64,000 nt of DNA, from assembly GCF_004331685.1 (NCBI RefSeq), contig NZ_SJSM01000002.1, forward strand, positions 558,001 through 622,000. Direction: 5' to 3'. This stretch comes from Pedobacter hiemivivus. GTDB taxonomy: Bacteria; Bacteroidota; Bacteroidia; Sphingobacteriales; Sphingobacteriaceae. The translations under genes were made by a program, and so were the position numbers. The notes under the pieces were generated by a model, which was not told where the DNA came from, searched no databases, and was given only the letters and a program-made list of their open reading frames with translations. This document shows, one piece after another, positions 51,290 through 59,262 of the stretch (the first letter of the stretch is position 1; the number at the start of each line of letters is the position of its first letter).

Positions 51290-52141
51290 TTAAGCAATGA
51301 TTTTCTCAATAGGCATCACTACAATTCCTTGGGCACCGGCGGCTTTCAGGCTATTGATCTTTTCCCAGAAATCGTGTTCAGCAATTACCGAATGCACAGC
51401 AACCCATTCATCATCAAACAAGGGAACAACGGTCGGACTTTTTACACCTGGTAATAAATCCACGACTTTTTTAAGGTTAGTTTTTGCTACGTTAAGCACC
51501 ACATATTTGGTCTCTTTTGCACGCAGTACCGACCGGATTCTTTGTAGCAATTCTTGAACTTCAGGTAGTAAATCTGATCCTGCTTTTCCAATCAGAATCG
51601 CTTCAGATTTCATCACTTCCGAGAAAGGTTTTAGTCCGTTGCTTTTTAAAGTTCCGCCTGTAGAAACGATGTCGCAAATGGCATCACTCAATCCAAGTCC
51701 TGGACCGATTTCAACTGATCCGGAAATCGTCCGAACTTCTGCATTTACATGATTTTCTTTTAGGTATTTTTCAAGGATAACCGGGTAAGATGTTGCGATG
51801 GCTTTACCACTTAATTGCGCAATCTCGGTAATTTGACTTTCGTTAGGAATGGCAATTTTTAAAGTACATTTACCAAAACCTAGTTTTTGTAGGTAGGTAA
51901 CTTCGGCACCAGCTTCAACAATTACGTTTTCGCCAACAATGCCCAGGTCTGCAATTCCATCTTGTACATATTCAGGAATGTCATCATCTCTTAGGAAAAG
52001 GATTTCTAAAGGGAAGTTCGTAACAGTTGATATTAGTGAACTTTTGTAGTTCTCGAAGGATAAACCACAATTTTTAAGGATCTCTACTGATTTTTCGTTT
52101 AATCTACCCGATTTCTGGATAGCTATTTTAAGTGTTTTCAC
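51290..52141 (-). CDS. hisG: ATP phosphoribosyltransferase HisG, long form
   Basis: The 283-residue enzyme starts at GTG. It has IAIQKSGRLNEKSVEIL at the N-terminus and CDIVSTGGTLKSNGL (the PRPP-binding loop), and the C-terminal ACT-like regulatory domain (about 210-283: YVVLNVAKTNLKKVVDLLPG), so it is the long, histidine-feedback form without need of HisZ. It is the first enzyme gene of the his operon and lies behind a His-rich leader peptide. The GTG start and lack of a Shine-Dalgarno sequence leave room for translational control. Confidence 0.96.
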   Translation of the reverse strand: MKTLKIAIQKSGRLNEKSVEILKNCGLSFENYKSSLISTVTNFPLEILFLRDDDIPEYVQDGIADLGIVGENVIVEAGAEVTYLQKLGFGKCTLKIAIPNESQITEIAQLSGKAIATSYPVILEKYLKENHVNAEVRTISGSVEIGPGLGLSDAICDIVSTGGTLKSNGLKPFSEVMKSEAILIGKAGSDLLPEVQELLQRIRSVLRAKETKYVVLNVAKTNLKKVVDLLPGVKSPTVVPLFDDEWVAVHSVIAEHDFWEKINSLKAAGAQGIVVMPIEKIIA

Positions 52142-52192
52142 TGTATGCTTTTAGAATTATTGATTGAACAAGAAAATATTTTCGGAAACAAG

Positions 52193-52262
52193 TTTTGAAG
52201 TACAAAACATTACATATACATCGCCAATTGGCGATGGTGCAAATGTAAATGATGGTTCAAAA
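52193..52262 (-). promoter_or_regulatory. Predicted his leader fold (mutually exclusive pairings)
   Basis: On the minus strand CATCGCC pairs with GGCGATG across AATT (an 18-nt perfect palindrome, 52219-52236), extended by TTACAT with ATGTAA. This hairpin contains the late His codons of the leader. An alternative pairing joins TTTTGAA (52256-52262, leader codons 4-6) to TTCAAAA (52193-52199, after the leader stop). No U-tract terminator is obvious, so control may act by another route than classical termination. Confidence 0.5.
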
Positions 52263-52272
52263 GGTGTTTCAT
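52210..52272 (-). CDS. hisL: Histidine operon leader peptide (20 residues, six His)
   Basis: An ATG at 52272 opens a 20-codon frame ending in TAA at 52210. Its residues 3, 7, 8, 10, 12 and 13 are histidine, the central stretch reading NHHLHLHHR. The frame is on the same strand as hisG, 68 nt upstream of its GTG, and about 40 nt after a predicted transcription start. The density of histidine codons and the overlapping RNA pairings are the hallmark of ribosome-mediated attenuation, in which scarce His-tRNA stalls the ribosome in the leader. It is too short for standard gene callers. Confidence 0.85.
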   Translation of the reverse strand: MKHLLNHHLHLHHRQLAMYM

Positions 52273-52321
52273 ATAATATCTTAAGTTCCTTATCAACAAT
52301 GACTAGCATTATGAGGAGCTG

Positions 52322-52352
52322 CAAATATATGGATTGAAATGGCAATACCAAA
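52322..52352 (-). promoter_or_regulatory. Bacteroidota-type promoter of the his operon
   Basis: On the minus strand TTTG (52352-52349), exactly 19 nt, then TATATTTG (52329-52322): a full match to the -33/-7 consensus TTTG-N19-TAnnTTTG. It is 50 nt upstream of the leader-peptide ATG. Confidence 0.85.
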
Positions 52353-52396
52353 TTAATTATACAATTTTAGTAGTTAAAAAGTGAAATAGGGGCGGG

Positions 52397-52789
52397 CTAT
52401 AATAAAAACTGTATTGCGGTTAGCTCTTTGCCTAATCTCTGCACGCCTTTTAATATCCGTTTGGTTTGATTTTCTGATGGCTTTTTAATTCCATTAATAT
52501 ATTGAGACAATAGGCTTTGGCTCATTCCGATGCGTTCACTTAATGCTTTAGCATTAATTACCTTATAAAATTCAAAGAAACTTGCCAGATCAGGCTTTAG
52601 TATAATATCATCCATTTCAAAGGAGAAGTCCTCCTCAGTAAATGTTAAATTAAGTGCATCGAGAATATTAGCCTTTAATTCTTCTATATCTTCTGCTTGT
52701 GTTCCGATGAAGGAGTTGTTTAAGTTGATACTAGCACTAAATCCAGTTTCCTCTTTAATAACTGTCATCGTTACTTTTGGCTTCTTCAT
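52397..52789 (-). CDS. hicB: HicB-family antitoxin with C-terminal helix-turn-helix
   Basis: The 130-residue protein has an N-terminal HicB-like half (VIKEETGFSASI, then AEDIEELKANILDALNL) and a Cro/XRE-type helix-turn-helix (about 75-125: LSERIGMSQSLLSQYINGIKKPS). HicB binds HicA and represses the hicAB promoter. Directly upstream, overlapping its ATG, lies only the C-terminal part of HicA, so the antitoxin may be an orphan. Confidence 0.88.
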   Translation of the reverse strand: MKKPKVTMTVIKEETGFSASINLNNSFIGTQAEDIEELKANILDALNLTFTEEDFSFEMDDIILKPDLASFFEFYKVINAKALSERIGMSQSLLSQYINGIKKPSENQTKRILKGVQRLGKELTAIQFLL

Positions 52790-52926
52790 CTTTTATCTGT
52801 TTTAATATCTGATTGTTTAAGTATGCCGCTAAGCAATCCTTTTTTTATTTCGGTGTTTCTCTTGCCTTCTTTCATTGGTGTTTTGCTTGCTTGCAGCGAA
52901 CTTCCCCAGATTAAATTATAAAAACA
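52786..52926 (-). pseudogene. hicA: Truncated HicA toxin remnant
   Basis: The minus-strand frame preceding hicB is open for 46 codons from an upstream TAG and ends in a TGA that overlaps the hicB ATG. Its end IKKGLLSGILKQSDIKTDKR matches the C-terminal helix of HicA mRNA interferases, and GSSLQASKTP occupies part of the region around the usual GSH-His motif. The N-terminal half with the catalytic His is missing and no plausible start codon precedes it apart from an internal Met. The toxin is therefore probably inactive. Confidence 0.7.
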
Positions 52927-53035
52927 CTATTTCTAAAGGTCTCTATCGATTTTTAGTTTTACGGAGTTTATTCCTGAATGGCCTAAGAATTCATGATGAG
53001 TTTACTTAATGGCAACTTATTTCCCGCTTAATTAA

Positions 53036-53124
53036 CGGACATTAACCGGACACTACTCGACTCCAGCCAAGTAGTGTCCGAGTAATGTCCGAGTAATGTC
53101 CGGGTAACGTCCGGGTATATAGCG
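53036..53124. repeat. 11-nt unit repeat array with inverted first units (element B)
   Basis: Inverted units CGGACATTAAC (53036-53046) and CGGACACTACT (53047-53057) are followed after 12 nt by direct units AGTAGTGTCCG, AGTAATGTCCG (twice), GGTAACGTCCG and a decayed GGTATATAGCG (53070-53124). The first direct unit is an exact reverse complement of the second inverted one. The array lies in the gap between the HicA remnant and the M23-like gene. Confidence 0.8.
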
Positions 53125-53270
53125 CTCGCAGATCGGTTGCTTAGAGTTAACTGTAAGGAAAATTTTAGGACGCTAATCTGTCCGCTTTCTCAATAGTTAT
53201 CTTTATTCAATATATTTTTTACGTAACTTGTTGGAATTTTTGTACTTTGCATTGAATTTATCCCTTTCAA

Positions 53271-54209
53271 ATGATCAGTAAAATAAAATTAGCAGCTCTA
53301 GTTTTTTCTTTCTCTCTTGGTGTATTAAAAGTAAGTGCACAGGATAGTCCCATTAAGATTTCATCTAAAATAAATACGGATAGAAGTGTCGATATATCCT
53401 TTGAAAAACAAGATCCTGGTACCTATACCGTTCTTGTTAATTTTGGGGATCTGACCAATGCTGATGGCTCAAACGAGCAGGATGTTACCATCAAGGGGTA
53501 TTCCGGAAATTTACTTACCCTGAAACCTCGAAACGCAGAGCAAGGCATTGGATATTCTTATACTTCGACTTACATCAGAGGCAAGTTCGAGCCAAAATAT
53601 GATGTGAATTTTATTTACGTCTTGCCTTATAAATCGGGGACTAAGATTAGGATTGCTGAGGCGGAGTTTGTAGGTGCTAAATATTTTGGAAATACGACAC
53701 CTGCAGATTGGAAGGTTTATAATTTTTACAGTAAGGTTCAGGATACCGTGACAGCGGTAAGAAAAGGGGTTGTCGTAGATATCAAGGATCTGCATGAAAG
53801 TGAAAATTCTGGTAATTTGGTTTACAGTAGTAAAAGTAACAGTATGATTATAGAGCATGCTGATGGTACACTTGCTACCTACAAAGGATTTAAAAAAGGT
53901 AGTTTTGTGGTCGAAGTTGGTCAGACTGTTTTTCCAGGCACCGTGCTTGGGCTGAATGCTAAAACTAATCCAAAGAGTGATTTCCATATTTCACTTATGC
54001 TGAGCTATCTGAAATCAAAAGAAATTGATCGGACAAGAACCCTTCAAAACTCCAAAAGTCTATATGGCTTCATCACGCCACGCTTTTCTACCCAGGAAGA
54101 TCCAAATGTTATTCTGGAAGCTAGAAAGACATATATTGCTGCTCTGCCAGTTGAAGTACTAAAAAAGGAACTGACTAAAAAGGAACTGAAAAAGCAGGGT
54201 ATTAAGTAG
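53271..54209 (+). CDS. M23 (LytM)-like secreted protein lacking zinc ligands
   Basis: The 312-residue protein has a signal peptide (MISKIKLAALVFSFSLGVLKVSA) and a C-terminal M23-fold region (about 150-250). There the segments corresponding to the catalytic motifs read YNFYSKVQDTVTAV instead of hhGiDf, YKGF instead of YaHL, and DFHISL instead of HLHFE. Only one of the usual His/Asp ligands remains. It is likely an inactive periplasmic LytM-type protein, perhaps an activator of another hydrolase. The basic C-terminus (KKELTKKELKKQG) is unusual. Confidence 0.75.
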   Translation: MISKIKLAALVFSFSLGVLKVSAQDSPIKISSKINTDRSVDISFEKQDPGTYTVLVNFGDLTNADGSNEQDVTIKGYSGNLLTLKPRNAEQGIGYSYTSTYIRGKFEPKYDVNFIYVLPYKSGTKIRIAEAEFVGAKYFGNTTPADWKVYNFYSKVQDTVTAVRKGVVVDIKDLHESENSGNLVYSSKSNSMIIEHADGTLATYKGFKKGSFVVEVGQTVFPGTVLGLNAKTNPKSDFHISLMLSYLKSKEIDRTRTLQNSKSLYGFITPRFSTQEDPNVILEARKTYIAALPVEVLKKELTKKELKKQGIK

Positions 54210-54248
54210 CTTAATTTGATTAATGGCATTGTAATTGCAAATAAACAT

Positions 54249-54256
54249 TATTTTTG
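54249..54256 (+). promoter_or_regulatory. Candidate -7 element deciding the L,D-transpeptidase start
   Basis: TATTTTTG matches TAnnTTTG. It lies downstream of the first possible TTG start (54235) and 17 nt upstream of the TTG at 54274, so the latter is favoured. Confidence 0.5.
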
Positions 54257-54273
54257 CAGTCAATATCACCATT

Positions 54274-55851
54274 TTGAAGAAAACCCTATTTTTACTAATC
54301 CCAATTTGTTTATTACTAAATGCCTGTAACTGGTTTAAGGATACACCGGAAGTCGGTTTGGTTCTGGCTAAGCATTTTGACAATAAGCTCTATAAAAAAT
54401 TTGATACTGCTGAATATAACGTCGTTTTTAAAAGACATTTTGATTCTTTGCAGGGCAATTTTTCTAATCCGAATACGCTTAAAACGTATTACATCCGTAA
54501 TAATAGTGAGCCACGCCTGGTTACTAAGTATTTTGTGAGTGGCGCATTAGACTCCCTTCAAAATTATATCAGCAGAAGCGAAGAACACGGTTTTAATCCA
54601 GAAGTATTTGGATATAAGAAATTAAAAGCACTACTAGAAATGTTGGCCGATAATAAGTTTAACTCCATTGCAGAGGTTTACCCTGTCGTTGCAGATTTAG
54701 AATTGAACGCGGCAGAGAGTCTGATTAAGTACAATAATTTTGTTTACTATGGCAGTGTAAACCCACGTAAATTACTTTCGCGCTATTATGTGCCAGTAAA
54801 AAGACCTGATAGTGCAAGTATGACGGCTGTGCTGGGTACTGATGACCTGCAAAAATTACTTATTTCCATTCAGCCGAGTTCGGAGAAGTATCGCGAATTG
54901 CAGCAAGCAATGTTAAAGCTGGAGAAAAAAGGGAATAAAGATAATCAGACTTTAAAAACCATACAAGTGAATATGGAAAGATTGAGGTGGAAATTGCCCG
55001 ATCTTGGGGAAGAGTATGTTGAAGTGAATATTCCTGATTTTTCTTTGACCTGGTTTAGCAAGGAAGATACGTTAAGCCACATGAAAGTATGTGTGGGCGA
55101 AGCACGTGAAAAGGACTACGCTGAAAAAATAAAGTTATATACTAAATCTGGCAATCTGGATGATAAGCCAAAAAATCATGAAACGCCAATATTGTACAGT
55201 AAGCTAAACTCTATTCAGGTAAACCCAATATGGAATATTCCGGTAAGTATTGCCAGGAATGAAATTTACTGGCAAGCGGTTAAAGACCCGTATTATCTTT
55301 CTAATAACAACATTAAGGTTTATTACAAAGGAAAGCAGGTTAATGATCCGGATACTATACAATGGAGCAGGTACCCAAGAGAAAAGTTGCCATATCAGTT
55401 TAAACAAGGATCAGGTGAGGGGAATGCCTTAGGTAAATTCAAATTTATATTCGACAATGGGTCGAGCATTTACCTACATGACACCAATAATAAAAGTGGA
55501 TTTTCTCGGGGCAATAGAGCTATTAGTCATGGTTGTGTGCGGGTAGAAAAACCTTTAGAGTTTGCCGAAATGATGGTTAAAGATAAATATCAGTACGATC
55601 AGCTGCGGATGGAAGTAAACTTGCCGCCAATTGATACCACAAAAATGGAGGTGTTCCATAAAAAAATGGCAAAGAAGGCTGATACATTAAATATATTCAA
55701 GTTAAAACCTAAATGGTTTGGAACCAAAAAGCCGATACCATTGATCATCAATTACATTACTGCATGGCCACAAAACGGAGTCATACAATTTAGGGAAGAT
55801 GTTTACGGATTAGACGAAACTTTATATGCAGCTATGAAGAAATTCATGTAA
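54274..55851 (+). CDS. L,D-transpeptidase (YkuD/YcbB-like) lipoprotein
   Basis: I choose the TTG start at 54274 (525 residues). It gives a clean lipoprotein signal (KKTLFLLIPICLLLNAC), and a longer ORF from 54235 begins upstream of the promoter-like element. The C-terminal YkuD domain (about 245-440) carries the catalytic ISHGCVRVEKP motif. The N-terminal half is a helical scaffold like that in YcbB-type enzymes, with repeats such as NPRKLLSRYYV. It should form 3-3 crosslinks or attach proteins to peptidoglycan. The next gene, batA, starts 21 nt later. Confidence 0.9.
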   Translation: MKKTLFLLIPICLLLNACNWFKDTPEVGLVLAKHFDNKLYKKFDTAEYNVVFKRHFDSLQGNFSNPNTLKTYYIRNNSEPRLVTKYFVSGALDSLQNYISRSEEHGFNPEVFGYKKLKALLEMLADNKFNSIAEVYPVVADLELNAAESLIKYNNFVYYGSVNPRKLLSRYYVPVKRPDSASMTAVLGTDDLQKLLISIQPSSEKYRELQQAMLKLEKKGNKDNQTLKTIQVNMERLRWKLPDLGEEYVEVNIPDFSLTWFSKEDTLSHMKVCVGEAREKDYAEKIKLYTKSGNLDDKPKNHETPILYSKLNSIQVNPIWNIPVSIARNEIYWQAVKDPYYLSNNNIKVYYKGKQVNDPDTIQWSRYPREKLPYQFKQGSGEGNALGKFKFIFDNGSSIYLHDTNNKSGFSRGNRAISHGCVRVEKPLEFAEMMVKDKYQYDQLRMEVNLPPIDTTKMEVFHKKMAKKADTLNIFKLKPKWFGTKKPIPLIINYITAWPQNGVIQFREDVYGLDETLYAAMKKFM

Positions 55852-55872
55852 AAGTATTAACTTTGGTTTTTA

Positions 55873-57921
55873 ATGAATTTCCTATACCCAGGTTTTCTTT
55901 TAGCACTACTGGCAATAGCCATCCCTATTGTAATTCATTTATTCAATTTCCGGAAATTTAAAAAGATCTATTTCAGTAATGTACAGTTTCTTACGGCTGT
56001 TCAGGAGCAAAATTCATCTAAAGAAAAGCTGAAGAATTTACTGGTTCTGCTATGCAGGGTATTGGCCATTATTTTCCTGGTGTTGGCTTTTGCCAGACCT
56101 TTTATCCCTTCATCAAATCTAAATAATATAAATGCGGCGGGTAATCTGATCAGCATTTATATTGATAATTCTTACAGTATGGAAAGCCTGAATAAGGAAG
56201 GAAATCTACTGGAAGAAGCCAAGCGTAAAGCGAAGGAAATTGCAAGGGCTTACGCGATGACGGATCAGTTTAAACTGGTAACGAATGATTTTGAGGGTAA
56301 GCACCAGCGGGCAGTAAATAAAGAAGAATTTATGAGTTTGCTGGATGGCATAAAAATTTCGGCAACCAGCAGATCTTTACTACAGGTGATCAATCGTTTG
56401 GAGACTGATCAAGCTGCAAATAAAAACGAGCAGGCTTATTTGCTTTCCGATTTTCAGAAAAACTTTGTGGGTACGCAGCCCCTTAAAACGAATAAGGATA
56501 TCAGCTATTCATTTATAAAGTTAAATGCAAATAGTCTGCCCAACATATCAGCAGATAGCATTTGGAGCATCTCGCCAGTTCATTTGCCCAACCAAATAGA
56601 ACAATTTGTGGTGCAACTTCAAAATTATGGTGATGAGGATGCTGTAGATGTACCTTTAAAGTTAAGCATCAATAAGCAGCAAAAGGCGATTGGCAATGTG
56701 AATATTCCAGCCGGGAAATCTTTAAAAGACACACTATCTTTTAGCGGCCTTAAGGGCGGATGGCAAAAAGGCACATTAAGTATCAAGGATTTTCCGTTGA
56801 CCTTTGATGATGAATTGAATTTTACTTTCAAGGTAGCGGAGGATTTGAAGGTGTTGAGCATTAGTGGTAACCCCGCAGATAAATATATCCGTTCGCTTTT
56901 TTCGGCCGATGCTTATTTTAAGCTTACAGAAATGCCAGAGTCTAATATCAGATATTCGGCTTTCCCTGAGTATAGCCTGATTGTATTGGATGGATTGAAA
57001 GAGCCTTCATCAGGATTGGCCCAGCAGCTAAAGCTGTATATAGAAAATGGTGGTTCAGTTATTGTATTTCCTGATTTGGACGCCAATGCTGCAATATATA
57101 CTCCATTTTTAACTGGCTTGTCACTACCCGCTGTGCAGCAGTTAAATGTTGGTCCGGCAATAGCCAGTACCATCGATCTTAAGAATTCTGTATTTAAAGA
57201 TGTATTTGAGCAGGTTCCAGAAAATATTGATTTGCCGGTTGTGAACAGGTATTTTAGTTACGCAGAGCAAAATACCAGCAACAAGGAGAACATCCTTAAA
57301 CTGCCTCTTAATAAATTTCTTTTTGCAAGGTATAATCTGGGGGCTGGCAAAGTGTATTTGTCTGCAAGTTCTCTAGATGCGAAGGATGGCAACATGGCCA
57401 GACACCCCGTTTTTGTTCCACTAATGTTTAAAATAGCTTTTGCCAGTAGCAGGGAGCAGCCATTTTACTATGTAACTGGAAAAAGCAATGTGCTGGAAAG
57501 CGCAAAGATCAATTTAACTGGCAACCAATCTTTAAAACTGGTTTCGTCTGGCTTTGAGGTGATCCCTGAGGTTAGACAAACACCGGGGAAAACGCTTTTA
57601 TATGTGGCAGACCAGGTGAAGAAATCGGGCTTTTATGAGTTGAAGAAGGCAGATTCTGTATTATCTGTTGTGGCATTTAATGATGATAGGACAGAGTCCG
57701 ATATGCATTATGCTGACAAAAATGAAATTAAAGCCTTGTTTAACAAGCAAAATATAATGTTTTATAATTCTAAGAAAGACGCATTATCTATGAATATAGA
57801 GATGAAAAATAACAGCAGCGAGTTATGGAAACTTTGTCTAATTTTGGCTGTTGTTTTCTTAGCCATTGAAATCCTATTGATCAGATTTTTTAATCCTACA
57901 AAAAATATACAAACAACATGA
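55873..57921 (+). CDS. BatA-like aerotolerance family membrane protein
   Basis: The 682-residue protein starts with the BatA N-terminal two-helix motif (LYPGFLLALLAIAIPIVIHLFNFRKFKKIYFSNVQFL, about 1-45) and has a second helix (about 60-80). It then has a VWA-like domain with DNSYSMES (about 97-105; DxSxS) and a large periplasmic region, with a final helix at about 650-672. It is related to BatA/BatB membrane VWA proteins. The stop codon overlaps the start of the dihydroorotase-like gene (ATGA), so the two are co-translated. Confidence 0.88.
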   Translation: MNFLYPGFLLALLAIAIPIVIHLFNFRKFKKIYFSNVQFLTAVQEQNSSKEKLKNLLVLLCRVLAIIFLVLAFARPFIPSSNLNNINAAGNLISIYIDNSYSMESLNKEGNLLEEAKRKAKEIARAYAMTDQFKLVTNDFEGKHQRAVNKEEFMSLLDGIKISATSRSLLQVINRLETDQAANKNEQAYLLSDFQKNFVGTQPLKTNKDISYSFIKLNANSLPNISADSIWSISPVHLPNQIEQFVVQLQNYGDEDAVDVPLKLSINKQQKAIGNVNIPAGKSLKDTLSFSGLKGGWQKGTLSIKDFPLTFDDELNFTFKVAEDLKVLSISGNPADKYIRSLFSADAYFKLTEMPESNIRYSAFPEYSLIVLDGLKEPSSGLAQQLKLYIENGGSVIVFPDLDANAAIYTPFLTGLSLPAVQQLNVGPAIASTIDLKNSVFKDVFEQVPENIDLPVVNRYFSYAEQNTSNKENILKLPLNKFLFARYNLGAGKVYLSASSLDAKDGNMARHPVFVPLMFKIAFASSREQPFYYVTGKSNVLESAKINLTGNQSLKLVSSGFEVIPEVRQTPGKTLLYVADQVKKSGFYELKKADSVLSVVAFNDDRTESDMHYADKNEIKALFNKQNIMFYNSKKDALSMNIEMKNNSSELWKLCLILAVVFLAIEILLIRFFNPTKNIQTT

Positions 57922-59189
57922 ATCTTCTCATCACAGGCGTAACCATTGCCGATCCCAACAGTCAATTTAACCAGCAGAAATGTGATGTACGTATAGAGCA
58001 TGGCAAAATTACTGCTGTAGAAAGCAAATTGGGCACCTTGACAGCGACGAAAGGTGAAACCATTTTTGATGGTTCGGGCTCGGTACTTTCACCGGGTTTC
58101 TTTGATTTGAACTGTGCTATCGGTGACCCCGGAATTGAAACTAAAGAAGACATCTATACCGCAACAGCAGCTGCGGCTGCTGGAGGGTTTACTGGATTGG
58201 CTGTTTTGCCACATACCAAACCGGTGGTTCAATCTAAGGGTGAAATTGCTTATATCATTAATAAGGCGAAAGGTAATTTAGTAGATGTATTACCGGTGGG
58301 GGCGGTGAGTCAGGATTTGGAAGGCAAAGAACTTGCCGAGATGTACGACATGAAACTGGCCGGTGCAGTTGCATTTTCTGATGGTACAAAAGCAATCAGC
58401 GATGATGGCTTTATGAGTCGTGCGCTGCAATATGCAAAAGGGCTAAATGGTTTGCTGATGGTATATCCTGAAAACAAATCCATAGCTGGTAAATCACAAA
58501 TCAACGAAAGTAAGAACAGTGTGCTGTTGGGTATGAAAGGTCTGCCTGCTTTGGCAGAAGAAATGCACATCAGCAGAGATATATTTTTAGCAACTTATCA
58601 CGATGCGCCAGTACACATCAGCAATATTTCTACTGCGGGTTCTGTTGCACTAATTAAAAAAGCTAAAAAAGACGGGGTTAAAATCACTTGCGATGTGGCA
58701 GCACATCAGCTGGTGTTTACAGAAGAGCTCTTAAACGATTTTGATAGCAATTATAAGGTGAAACCTCCTTTGCGTGGTAAAACTGATATTAAAGCTTTAA
58801 TAAGTGGTTTAAAAGACGGAACAATTGATGCGGTAAGCTCACAACATCGTCCACATGAAATTGAGTTTAAAGATGTAGAGTTTGAAATCGCTGCTTATGG
58901 CATTATTGCTTTGCAGACTGTATTGCCGTTATTGCTTAAAGCAGGACTGGATGCAGGGCAGATTGCCGAGAAACTTTCAGTAAACCCGCGCACCCTGCTA
59001 GGTTTAGCTGTTCCGGTGATTGAAAAAGATGCAGAAGCTAATTTTACCCTTTATAATGCCACTGAGGAGTGGTTGTATAACTCAGAGAACAACTTTTCTA
59101 AGTCGGCAAATTCGCCACTACTAAATAAAAAATTAACCGGTAAAGTAAAGCTGGTATACAATAACAAACAATTACAATCTTATGGATAA
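57918..59189 (+). CDS. Dihydroorotase-like protein lacking metal ligands (PyrC')
   Basis: The 423-residue amidohydrolase-fold protein aligns by eye with class I dihydroorotases, but the HxHxR metal motif reads FFDLNCAIGDPG (no His) and the distal DHAPH segment reads SQHRPHE. Fold motifs such as DISPGFFD-like, AGGFTGLAVLPHT and NPRTLLGL are kept. It is therefore a non-catalytic PyrC' that may support aspartate transcarbamoylase, or an enzyme with a changed role. It overlaps batA by 4 nt. A genuine PyrC should be encoded elsewhere. Confidence 0.85.
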   Translation: MNLLITGVTIADPNSQFNQQKCDVRIEHGKITAVESKLGTLTATKGETIFDGSGSVLSPGFFDLNCAIGDPGIETKEDIYTATAAAAAGGFTGLAVLPHTKPVVQSKGEIAYIINKAKGNLVDVLPVGAVSQDLEGKELAEMYDMKLAGAVAFSDGTKAISDDGFMSRALQYAKGLNGLLMVYPENKSIAGKSQINESKNSVLLGMKGLPALAEEMHISRDIFLATYHDAPVHISNISTAGSVALIKKAKKDGVKITCDVAAHQLVFTEELLNDFDSNYKVKPPLRGKTDIKALISGLKDGTIDAVSSQHRPHEIEFKDVEFEIAAYGIIALQTVLPLLLKAGLDAGQIAEKLSVNPRTLLGLAVPVIEKDAEANFTLYNATEEWLYNSENNFSKSANSPLLNKKLTGKVKLVYNNKQLQSYG

Positions 59190-59262
59190 CTATGTAATGT
59201 TCTTGATTTAACCTATATTAGACCTGTATTATGAAATAAAGGGAAAAAAAAGGGAAAATATC

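Noticed and set aside
52157..52351. 64-codon minus-strand ORF upstream of hisG as the leader gene
   Set aside because: It has no coding character, begins upstream of or within the predicted promoter and lies in another frame than the His-rich leader.
53036..53124. 11-mer array as a CRISPR
   Set aside because: Units of 11 nt without spacers and with a diverging consensus; no cas genes are nearby.
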